Shown: positions 1-10,028 of the stretch, piece by piece
Position numbering within the stretch: position 1 is the stretch's first letter
Layout of the letters: the number at the start of each line of letters is the position of its first letter
NCBI GenBank assembly: GCA_006937955.1
Contig: SSNP01000043.1
Location: 3,450,216-3,514,215 of the forward strand
Reading direction: 5' to 3'
Length of the DNA stretch: 64,000 nucleotides
Origin: Pachypanchax playfairii
Taxonomy: Eukaryota; Chordata; Actinopteri; Cyprinodontiformes; Aplocheilidae
Notes under the pieces: model-generated
What the model saw: the letters and a program-made list of their open reading frames with translations, nothing else
Databases searched by the model: none
What the model was told of the DNA's origin: nothing
Translations under genes and position numbers: made by a program

Positions 1-144
1 AAAAAACAGCAGTGAACCAGCAAGTATTGACCTCATTTTGCACTTAAATTCATTTTGGATGAGTTTGATTCTTCAAGTGTTAACCTTTTGTTTTTTTTCT
101 TTAAAACCGTTTTAATTATACATGAATTTTCCAAAGATTCAGTT
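1..144. other. left-edge flank, no gene seen
   Basis: AT-rich sequence with short T runs. Nothing in it could be assigned to a gene or repeat family before the first TTAA-flanked element begins. Confidence 0.5.
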
Positions 145-148
145 TTAA

Positions 149-702
149 AGAGGCCCTTCCATTAAAAACGTTTTTTCTGAGGTTTCTGTTGAATATTTTA
201 GCTCCACAGGTGTTCTTACCTTCATAGTGGGTGTGAAAACAGGTCAACAACTTCTCTTTCAGTTTTAGTCTCTCAAACTACGCAGGTGGCGCAGCCTGTA
301 TCTGTTTCGTCACAACTCCTTTGTTCGTTAGTATTCAGCAGCTCCCGCATTTGAAACCACGCCTAGCATGCTGCTCACTAAAGCCTGTTAGCATAACGTA
401 GCAAACAGGAAGACACAACATCTGGTGTTGCCATGCGCAGTGGGGCAGGAAACAGTATACCTTGCTCTCATATGCCAGTTTGTTAGCCAATCAGAGTCCA
501 GCAAATTCGAATAATGAATATGAACGAGCTGCTGACGAAGCCTGACACGGAACAAGTCGGAACCAGACAAATTTTGATGCAGAGATTGAAATGTCTGTTA
601 ATCAGTGTTTCCTGACATTTTTTAGATATAAAATGTTTCATATTACTGGTTAATACTTAAGAAATAACCACAAAGTCCTGAAATTTGTATGAAATGGCCT
701 CT
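149..702. mobile_element. TTAA-flanked MITE, family A
   Basis: The block is bordered by TTAA at 145-148 and at 703-706. Its ends are inverted: the left end reads AGAGGCCCTTCCATT, and the right end read on the other strand is AGAGGCCATTTCAT, with 7 exact bases and good similarity beyond. TTAA target duplications are typical of piggyBac-type (and Kolobok-type) transposases, so this is probably a non-autonomous relative mobilised in trans. The interior contains GC-richer sequence, and the only frame in it (about 60 codons, minus strand) shows no transposase motif. The right TTAA is shared with the next element. The family is inferred from ends only. Confidence 0.5.
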
Positions 703-706
703 TTAA

Positions 707-1074
707 GGTTAGATATGGAACATGAACACCATAGCGACATCTAGTGTGTGGAAGTTGTAGTTGCAACAATAAAACAAGGTTTCCAGCCCTTTGGATGCAG
801 GTTCGACATTTCTCCGTATGTTTTGATGCCGTGAAAATGTTTTTTGGGTCCATCTCTTGTAGCTTCACCTAAACTCATTCTGGTTTTTGATCTTCTCCGG
901 TCGCTCCTCTTCTGAGAAGGATAAAAAAATCTCTGGGGCGCTAAAGCAGCTGCTTGACTTGTAGACTCCATCATTTACCACAGTACCAGCCTTAGACTTT
1001 TAACTCTATTATGCAACGTGCAATGGTGCCGCTATTGGCTGGTAGATGTAAACATAATGCCAACGTCATACACG
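707..1074. mobile_element. TTAA-flanked MITE, family B, copy 1 (long form)
   Basis: The block starts just after TTAA 703-706 with GGTTAGATATGGAAC and ends before TTAA 1075-1078. It is homologous to the element at 21546-21774. Shared tracts include the CACCATAG-GACATCTAG segment, the TTGTAGTTGCAACAATA segment, CAGCTGCTTGACTTG, and the CTATTGG-TGGTAGATG segment near the right end. This copy carries about 155 extra internal bases (roughly 791-945) that the second copy lacks. Its right terminal repeat has decayed compared with copy 2. No transposase is encoded. Confidence 0.6.
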
Positions 1075-1078
1075 TTAA

Positions 1079-4000
1079 ATGCAATATTTTTATTCTATTT
1101 TAATCAAAACATAATTTTTATAGGAAATACTGTACTTTCATTCTGCATCCCTCTAAACACCCTGTGGAGGTATTATTGTTTGCTTTTTATGAAATTGTTC
1201 CATATTCAAACTTTCATGAGAGCAAAACATAAAACTACCAACCGACGCATCAGTTACAAACCTGTAATACAGCTTTGAATGCGTCTGGATCTGAGTTTAA
1301 ACAGAGATATAAGCTGCCGGATGGTGACGATATTTCTTCAAATTTTTTACATTCTTAGAAACTACCTGTGCTTTTTAATATCTGTCACACAGAGAAATGT
1401 TAAGTGAGTTTGCTTTCAGCTGTTGTACATGTTGTAAACCTAGAAATTTTGCTTGTTTATTTATTTGGTCTTGTAAAGTAAAACACAGAAGAAACAAATT
1501 GTCTTAAAGAAAAAGATCAAGAGTAATTTCCAAACTGAAATTGACGCGTGTAGCTGAATATTAAACCCATCAAAATGCATAAATCCTGAAGCTGGCTGTG
1601 ATTTTGTAAAATGATTTGCGAGTTTACAGTTTCTGCTACTGAAAAAGGTTTCACACAGACTTGATGGCTCAGATCAGTCTCAGCCCTCTTGTGATTTCTG
1701 CATTAAAACTCGTGCTCAGTGAATGATTCCTCTGAACGCCCGCTCAGCCCGCAACAGTAAACAGAAAGATTCAGCATCTCAAGCTACACCACATTCTCAG
1801 AACTTTATTCTTGTTCTGGTTTTTAAATCTCTTATACAGCTGTGATTTGTCATCCTAAATAAAGGGCATGGATTCAGCTGCAAACATCTAATACTGGATG
1901 CATAAATGCATTTTTATGGAAATGTTTTCATTTGATATTTTTAAATGTCATTTATCTAAACTGCTCTGACTAGTGGGGAGTGGTGGGGTTAATTCTAGCT
2001 GCCGTCAGAGGGTCAGAAACACTGAACTATCGCCGTTACAGAACATTGTTTTAATAAGCTGAAAACATACTGATGATTAATGCTGCTCTGGCAAAATATA
2101 AACAATACTATTCGAAAACAATAAAATGCAGCACATTCATTTTTTTGTGTCTAGAGGGAATAATTCAGTGCGATTTAGTCAATTTTTCAGCGACATTGAC
2201 GGGCAGTTGGTCAGACTGGAAAGTGGCGAGTGCAAGAAGTAAATAAATTAATAAACATTTTGCATTTCTTTGAAGGCCGTTTGGGCTTAAAGACATTTGC
2301 ACTTTTTAAACTTGCTCTGTCATTGTGTGCTAAACTCTTCAGGAGCATGCTCTTGGAGGGTGGGGTGGGGTGGGGGGAGTTTTAAATTTAAAATGTAATC
2401 AGCACAATCACCACAAGCAATCAGTTCCTCTTCATTTCACCCGATCGAGCCCCCCGCTAAAGACGAGCTTGTTAAATGGAGCATCTTATCAGGCCTGGAT
2501 TAAGTTTTGACTTTGATTAACACATGTAGTCTGAGTTTAGAATGTCAGAGTTCAAGTTTTGGAAAAACATAGTTTTTGAAATGCAAATGCGTTTCATGTC
2601 ATCATAAAATTAGGTTCCTTTTCAGGATAAAAGCTGAAATGCCACAAGCGTTCACTCGTTACACTTGTGCATAAATTTGAATGAAGCTGTCGTAGTTTCA
2701 CGGTTTGGTTATGATGTAGTTTGGTTTTAGTTTGTTTCTCTGGTTTTATGGTTAGTTTCCTCTGTGTTTTTGTTCTTTCTGGTAAAGTCTTGGTTTCTGC
2801 TCTTCCCTCACACCATGTCCCGTCTTTTGTTTTCATTCTTTTACTGTGTTAATCTGCATCTCCACCAGTTTGTCATCCTATGGTTTTAACTGTTCTCCTG
2901 GTACCGATTTGAAATCAAGTCTTATTTTAGTTATTTACGACAGTATATCTGAATTTATGCTTCTGCTACTCCAGCATCTATTGTTTGGTCAGTGATAAAA
3001 TATATTATCCCTATATTATTGCCTGACCCCTGTTTGTAGGATGGGTTTTGTGCCTCATTGGGTGCAGAAATTTAGAACATATATAAACCTGTGTACATAA
3101 CACCTTTTTGGTCATCTACTGTATGTTGGGTCTTATGCTTCTCTTTGTAACTTTATTCATCATAAATACAACATTTGGATTTTAGTTGTAAGAAGCTAAT
3201 ACAATATTTTTTTAAGTATTCTTAGCACAGTGATGTGAGCAGCATCACCAGAGGAATTGTTTCATGGTAGCTATGAGTCATCAAATTTAGAACAAGCTTC
3301 TGTGCCACACCATTCTTTCAGACTAAATAACACACTATACATTAATTATTTGTGTCTAACTTCTCATAGGACTGCAATCTGTGACAGAAGAATACATAAA
3401 CATGGGTATTTTACTTTTGAAACAAGAGCGCATGGAAGTACTAAACTATGTTTCCAGCTTGCCACAGGGGCTAGCTGTGCTGCTGTGTAAACAAAAGCAT
3501 GCACATCAACAGGAACAAATGGAGATTTAGGTTTTGGGTACTTGAGCAAGGGATCCTACTTTTTTGTAATTGTGTTTACATAAAAACTAATTTAAAACTG
3601 TGTAAATTACAATAAAGCTATTGAAATGTCTACATTTATCTACATAAAAATATCAAAATTCTTTGATACAACCTTGAGCGAAACGTCATGTTTTGTGATT
3701 GCATTTATGCTTTTTTAGAATTTAATTTACTTAAAAACAATTTGAATTTTAAACTGCATTTCACAATAATTCTGAACAAAACTTCTATATTTACCTATTT
3801 CCATTTGTCTAAAAAAACTGTGAACTGGAAAAGACTCCACTTCTCTCTTTCCTTTCAAAAAGATACTCTCCTTACTTTCACACTAACTATACCTTATACA
3901 TCACTGCCATCTAGTGGTGGTGGGTGGAAACAGCGTGTGCTGTTTATAGGTACAGACCTGTAGCCATTCTGCAACTTTGGCGCCTACAGGATTAAGTCAA

Positions 4001-7000
4001 TAAAGTTACTCTTATTGCTCTCTAAAACTGTTTAATCCATTTTACCGATTGTTTGCATATAGCCGAAATTACACTGTAAAACAATTTGTTTGATTCAGCA
4101 GTAAATTCTTCAGTTACGGAAGCTCTAAGAATTGCAAAAAAATAAAAAAAAAACACGTTGAAAGTATTTTATTTGTTAGTTTTTCAAAGTTAGTTTTTAA
4201 AATCAAGTTTTATTGATACTAATAGGACTTTAAACATGTGACGTTGATTATTGTTGTACTTTCGGCATGTTTAAATGTTTTTCAAACTGGATGCTGAACA
4301 AAAGAATGGCCATTTTCAATGCCACTTAACTAGAAATAAACACATTTAGATTTAGCTTTGACACGACTGCAATGGCACAAATATGCTAACTTGGTCCCCA
4401 TCTTGACACTGAATCGTCGAGATTGCACCACTGTGCTTGCTTAATTAAATGCTCCGCTGTGTAATGACTTTGCTTGAAAGGGAGTTAAATGTCTAAATGC
4501 TGCAGAATCGTTGTTGAGCTGAGCAGAAATCAATGGGACATAGTGCGAGAGCTGAAGGTGTTTTCCGACTTGTTTAGGGTGAACATTTTATATTGATGTT
4601 GTCCCTCACTCAGTGAGTGAAAAGCTCATTCCTCTTGGTCCAAAGCATTGATTGCTGGCAGACACAACAGTATGCTTACTTTGTGCTTTCTAGAGAGGTA
4701 TAGAAAGGCAGCTCCTTACTGTATGTGTGGGCAGTGAAGTGGCTGTAAGGCCACATTTACATGTGACTGCTGGCAGAAACTATTAAAAGCTGAATGCATA
4801 GAATAGAATACAAACAGAACTGGACAGAATGAAAGGCCTGATGGATAAATGGATAGATATGACATGGATTGATAAACTCACTGAATAATTTCACAAAACA
4901 TGACCAATTTTGTTTTGTCATAAGATTTATACATCACCATTTTCAGTATAACCTCAGTAGTCCTGTTTGTAAATTCCATTTTGTTTTTCAAGTACTTCAT
5001 TTTTCTTTTTTTTTTTAGTCTTTTCGTGGTCACACATTTTTCACATAATAAACTCGACTCCCAAAATAATCCTGTTTTTACCATCTAAATCTAAAGCCAA
5101 ACAACAGGACCCGACCCACACAGAAACAGTTTTCAAAAGGAGTGAATCTAACTAATCTCAGACATTTGATGGAACTAAAGACCTTTAGAAAACCTCAAAG
5201 CTGGGCGTGGCACGGAACTGGAAAAATGACAACTGATTATCTGACTGCCTCTGGCTTGAGACACAGTAATCCCCCAAATGTTGCAGCCCATGAAATATAA
5301 GAGTCTGAATTAGATCTTTCAAACAATGTGGACTTGTCTACATTTGTAAACCTGCAGCATTTATGTCGCAAAATTAAATTGACCCCATCAGAAAGCTTAA
5401 GGACATGTAACAAAGCCCCTGGCACTCTTGTTACTTCATCTGCTTTCATCTCATCTCCTCTTTGTAATAAGTTTCCACTCTAGCAAGACCACTGGGGCTA
5501 ATAAGAGTTTTATCTGCTTTTGATATTAGATATGAACACCTCATCAAAGTTAAGCCAGCGGTGGGCTGGTCCTGCCTCCAAAATTTACATTAGCTTAACA
5601 ATGTGTCTAAAAGAAATCTTATCAAATTCAAATTAAGGGTGGGTTGAATAGCCAGAAGGGCGCTGCTTCCCGTCACTCAAAGAGTTGGTTCTGCTGGAGA
5701 AGGATAAAGTAAATAAGTAATTCAAGCAGGCTTTGTAAATCCATGAGATCATAGTTAAAATAAAACTTGTAATTTGTTTCTTGTAATCCTGTAGGACATT
5801 TGTGGTATTTAGATGATGAATGTTTAGCTGGTAGGTGTGAAAACAGGCAAAATCAAGATTTGTGTTTATAAATATATATAAAAAAGAATCTCTTAACATC
5901 TAGTCCTCACAATCTTCTACCTGTAGGGAAACTCATTTGTATGGTATGTGGTTCAGTTGTTTTTTTCTTCAAAGCCCTGACATGAGACATAAAACAATAA
6001 TCCTTTGTTTCAAAATGAACAACTATGTAAACGTTTAGATCATAAAAGTTCCTGATCGACATCAGTGGAGTCTTTCAGGTGTCTGCAAAAGTTTATTTTT
6101 TTAAAGTACACACCGTTAAGAGCGGGAGTGCAAAGGTTTCAGAATTCTTATCATCCCTCGTGGCATCCGTTGTCAGGTTGTATGAAAAAAAATGAAATAT
6201 TAACTGGAAAATATAGCTCGAAGAGATAGAAAATAAATTACTTCAGTGAGGCAATGAAAGGAAGATTGTAAGATTTATCAAGTCAAGATGAAAATGCCTG
6301 CTAAGTCTGTACCCCTGCCTTGAAAAATTAAAAAGGAATTAAATGCCTTGGAGTACACACAGACTGTAAAGTAAAGGCGTGTGTGTGTCTTCCTGCTTGT
6401 TTTCTCATTGATTTGTTGCCAAAGTATTATTAATGCTTGATATCAGATATTTCTGGTTTGATATGTGCTAAAGATTCAAACCTGATGCACATGTGTGATT
6501 CTACTTATACACACTGTAATATTCATCTGTCACACACGGTCCACAATTAGCCTGACTGGAACCCTCCCGTCTTTTAACACCCTACAGATTTTGTGTGAAA
6601 CCGCTTGAGTGGCAAAATCTATAATTGTACAGATAAGTGAACATGTTAGCTAGATAAAGGTTAAACTATCAGGGATATGTTCTCCATCCGTCTGAAGCCA
6701 ATTTTCCACATTCAGCTCAAGCTGTAGTGAGTGGAAAAGGAAAAGGGGTAAAAAAAATGTGCAAGTCAATATTGATTGATCTGAAGCCTTAGCAATTACC
6801 TCCATGTGCAGAAGACCATGTTAAGGTCAGTATTATCTTAGCTCATTTTATGGGTCAGCGCTCTGGCTTCAGTAGAAATAAATTAATGGGGTAAACACTT
6901 TAGCTCACCTTGATGAAATTTACAGCAAGTCGGAAAGCTTAAGTGGAAGGTACAGTGCTCGAAAGTGACCTTTGGTATTTACTGAGCCCTCGTGTATTTA

Positions 7001-7198
7001 GGGGTCCATAAATAACACAGAGTGTACCACAGTGAAACTGTAGGGAGGTTCCATTGATTTGATATTATATGAGACCAAATACACCATGTAAAATGACAAG
7101 CATTATTGTGTATGATATATTATGTAATATTAAACAAAATATACTATATTTGGTATGATCTGTGTTATAGGATAACACCTGATCTATGCAATTATATG
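1079..7198. other. intergenic DNA, no gene recognised
   Basis: About 6 kb of AT-rich, apparently unique sequence. All open frames here are short (under about 95 codons), have unremarkable composition and match no family I recognise. Apart from the G-rich tract at 2358-2377 I see only short A/T runs and scattered TGGA-type simple sequence near 4840. A 'gccatctagtggt' stretch near 3907 resembles text seen in fish repeats but is too short to assign. Confidence 0.5.
2358..2377 (+). other. G-quadruplex-type tract
   Basis: Four runs of at least three G separated by single T residues (GGG-T-GGGG-T-GGGG-T-GGGGGG). This fits the consensus for an intramolecular G-quadruplex. It is isolated in AT-rich DNA with no recognised promoter nearby. 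Confidence 0.5.
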
Positions 7199-7206
7199 CA
7201 TATTTC
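7199..7206 (+). repeat. left target-site duplication of hAT element
   Basis: CATATTTC directly before the element at 7207. The right-hand partner at 7578-7585 is CTTATTTC, 7 of 8 identical, the length expected for hAT insertion. Confidence 0.6.
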
Positions 7207-7577
7207 TAGGGATGCACTGATACTAATATTGGTATCAGGTATCAGGGCCGATACCATTCTAATGTACTCATATTGGTATTGGTTAGTTAACTGATACCAT
7301 GAACTGATATTTAAAATGTAGGAACTCTGCAGTAGTTTCACAGATTTTTTTTATTTTTCATTAGAAATTTTGGTTTTGTGATCATTTTTATGAATATTTA
7401 ATTTTTTTATCGAGTTCACCATCATTTGTTGTAACAAGCAGAGAAGAAAATAAAACCTGTCTTCCTTTTCATTGCATTTTTTATGTGGTAGAAGCAGTGG
7501 TATTCTGCATTGGCAAGTACTCATATCCAATTATCGGTATCCTATTGGTTTGAAAAATTGGTATCGTTGCACCCCTA
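7207..7577. mobile_element. non-autonomous hAT element (371 bp)
   Basis: The left end is TAGGGATGCACTGATAC and the right end is GTATCGTTGCACCCCTA. Reversed, the right end reads TAGGGGTGCAACGATAC, so the ends form inverted repeats of about 17 bp typed as hAT (a T/CAGGG-TGCA-CGATA style terminus). GTATC/GATAC and TATTGGTAT motifs recur just inside both ends, as expected for subterminal transposase-binding repeats. Eight-base flanks match 7 of 8. No coding region is present, so it would depend on a transposase from elsewhere. Confidence 0.75.
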
Positions 7578-7585
7578 CTTATTTC
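7578..7585 (+). repeat. right target-site duplication of hAT element
   Basis: CTTATTTC, pairing with CATATTTC at 7199-7206 with one mismatch. Confidence 0.6.
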
Positions 7586-8236
7586 CTTAAACAGAGAGTG
7601 AGTATGAATATAAGATAAAAAGACAATAAAACACTGTAAAGTTGTCATGAGTAAAATAAAAAAAATTGCTAATCACATGGCACATTAAAACACACAAATG
7701 ATTGTATTGAATGAAAAAGCATAAGGAATCAATTCTTTCATGTTTTAACACACTAAAATAACTTTTTAATGACAGTGTCAAAGGATCTCCATGTTTCTGC
7801 TTCTGGCACATGGAAAGTACAATAACCCACATTCACAATAATCTACAGCAAATACTACATGGATGTCAACAAGTCTTAATATATTCATACACTGTTCTCG
7901 TCTTATATTTGGCTGTGTGCCCGAGGCTGCAATCATCAGTTCAAACTAGGCCAACAGCATCAAACACCCTGTAAGAAACAACCGTGGCGTTCTGTAGCCA
8001 ATAACATTAGCAGAGTCTTCAATATCCGCATGTTACTTTTTGACACCTGTGTGTGTTTCACCTGAGGGAACAAGGAGTGTTATTAGTCAACCAAAAAATT
8101 CACTTTTCTGTGTATCGGCATTCTTCTGTGGCCTTCAGGCGGGCTTGCAAACAGCTCTGTTATGTTCTTAAGTCCAAAATAAATTCAATTTCCAATGCAG
8201 TGATCTCCTTAATGAAAAGTCAATGTCCCTCTCTCT
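7586..8236. other. intergenic, nothing recognised
   Basis: AT-rich unique sequence. An open frame of 81 codons on the minus strand (7587-7832) is hydrophobic and aromatic-rich from AT-biased codons and does not resemble a protein family. Confidence 0.4.
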
Positions 8237-8244
8237 GTGTTCAG

Positions 8245-8419
8245 CTCCTACAGGGACAGTCAGAAAGATGAATTTATCAACAGGCTGGAGACAGCGCTCG
8301 AGGGGACGCCGATGCCCCTTGTGATCAAAAAATACTGCAGAGTGCGTCCAGTCAGTCCTCCATTATTACCCAGCTTGGGCTTTGAATTTGAGCTGGCAGA
8401 GAAAGCATTGCGGTATTGA
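8245..8419 (+). pseudogene. orphan candidate exon or exon relic
   Basis: A polypyrimidine tract (ccctctctctgtgttcag, 8227-8244) makes a good 3' splice site. It is followed by an open frame that reads YRDSQKDEFINRLETALEG (from 8249) and continues with a proline-rich segment to a TGA at 8417-8419. Codon use here includes CpG-containing codons (GCG, CTC, ACG, CCG), unlike the surrounding AT-rich DNA. A weak GT donor at 8413 would give a 168-nt exon; otherwise it would be a terminal exon. I do not recognise the protein. It could be a real exon of an unidentified gene, a processed fragment, or coincidence. No partner exon was found within several kilobases. Confidence 0.3.
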
Positions 8420-9716
8420 ATGGATGAAAGTGCTATTTATATTCTCACAAATCCTGCAACTGGTGATTATAAAAGCACTTCGATGTTGCATCCAGACCAA
8501 TCTCTAATTGTCAAATGCAGAGGAGGAGCTTGTTTCAATCATGATGTATGAAGTATTGTCTTTGCAAGCCTATTGCACTGCATTATCTGGATGTAATTGG
8601 GACCAGTTTAGATTATTTTTCCACCATTTCCACAATATGCTGCATACCTTTAAATATACGAGGGATGTTTTTTTTATTGTACCTTGTCCTGTCATCAGTT
8701 TAACCTTCTGATGAGTACGACCGGAGGCTTTTGTCAGAGTATATGGTAAACAGCGCTGTAGACGAGCCTCGGTTCGCATGAAACTCAATATAATGAAGAC
8801 AAATGGATGGGGATATTGCACATGTGCAAACATTACCCACTCATGGATGCTATAGTGTGATAAAGTTGCATACACCATGCTTAAAACTTGTGTTTTTCAT
8901 GGCCATCACATTAATCTCTTTGTGAATTTTCCACTTGCATGAACCACAACAGGAAAAGATGTGTAAATTGATATGAGCAAACAAATCCTACCTGTGGCGA
9001 TACATGCATTGGAGAAAAAAGGAACAAATACTCAACATTACTGGATGCCTAATGGCCTTGTTGTTGGGGATTAAAAGCTTCATTTAAAAGACTGAAGATC
9101 CTGCAGATTGCTTCTCATGTAGCTGTCATTATTAAACTAAGACTTCACACGTTACTCATAGCTAAAGCTAACATAGTTTTGAGCTGGAAATCTGTCTCGT
9201 AAGTCAATAATGAAGCTAAAACTAATTCATTTCAAGTCAAAGCTGGATTCCAAAAATATTTCATTTTCTCAGTTGTGAACAATTATTCTTGAATTATATT
9301 GATCATTGTTGATTTATTTGATTTATTAGAATACTTAGATTCAGTTGGATTATTTATATTTTCACAAGAAAAATCGAGAACAGTATTATTAGAGCAATGA
9401 TTAAGTTACATCCAGCTTTTCATTTCAAACATCTGCAAAATTCAATCAGGCATCTAAAATCCACTTGAGACAGAAACCTAGTTTGTAGACTGAGGACATT
9501 AAACCTTAAGTTTGGAAGGAAAATGAGACAAAAACCAGGATACACTATTTTCCTGCACTGTCATTCTCCATGGAATTCCACAATACATTTAAAGCGAGGT
9601 TCAGTCAATCTGACATATGAGATTAAAATTACTTTTACAATATGTGCTATGATTCAATATGATATGATTGAATGTTTATGTTGTGTGATGATATATGACG
9701 TGATATGAGTTTGTAT
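8420..9716. other. intergenic, nothing recognised
   Basis: AT-rich sequence without repeat termini or plausible exons that I can see. The open frame at 8570-8878 on the minus strand has no family resemblance. Confidence 0.4.
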
Positions 9717-10028
9717 GGTGGTACAGTTAGTTGCACTGTTGCCTTATAGCAAGTAGATCCTGTGTCCAGAACTCATCTCTTTCTGTGTAGATTTGTGCTC
9801 TTCCTGTACAGGCATGGGGTTTCCTACTACACGTTAGATTAATTAGAGACTCTAAATTGGCCCTGTCCTTAGTGTGCAAATGGTTGTTTGTTTCTACGTG
9901 GAACTGTGATGAATCGGCAATCTGTTCAGGTTGTAGCTTGCGTCTCACCTAAAGCCTCCTGTAGATAATCACCAGCCCCCCTGCAACCCTGCATAGCAAC
10001 AAGCGGGCAGAGAAAATGGATGAATGGG
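9717..10028 (+). repeat. tRNA-like SINE, copy 1 (diverged)
   Basis: It starts GTGGTACAGTTAGTTGCACTGTTGCC, here shown as GTGGTACAGTTAG followed by CACTGTTGCC. This corresponds to the widespread fish repeat whose head resembles a tRNA A box (TGGCACAGTGG). A degenerate B-box zone follows near 9766-9778. The body contains the family hallmarks TTAGATTAATT, GACTCTAAATTGGCCC and CAAATGGTTGTTTG, and ends with AGAAAATGGATGAATGG. Plus orientation. I call it a SINE from the A/B-box-like head; some catalogues may class this family differently. Confidence 0.65.
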
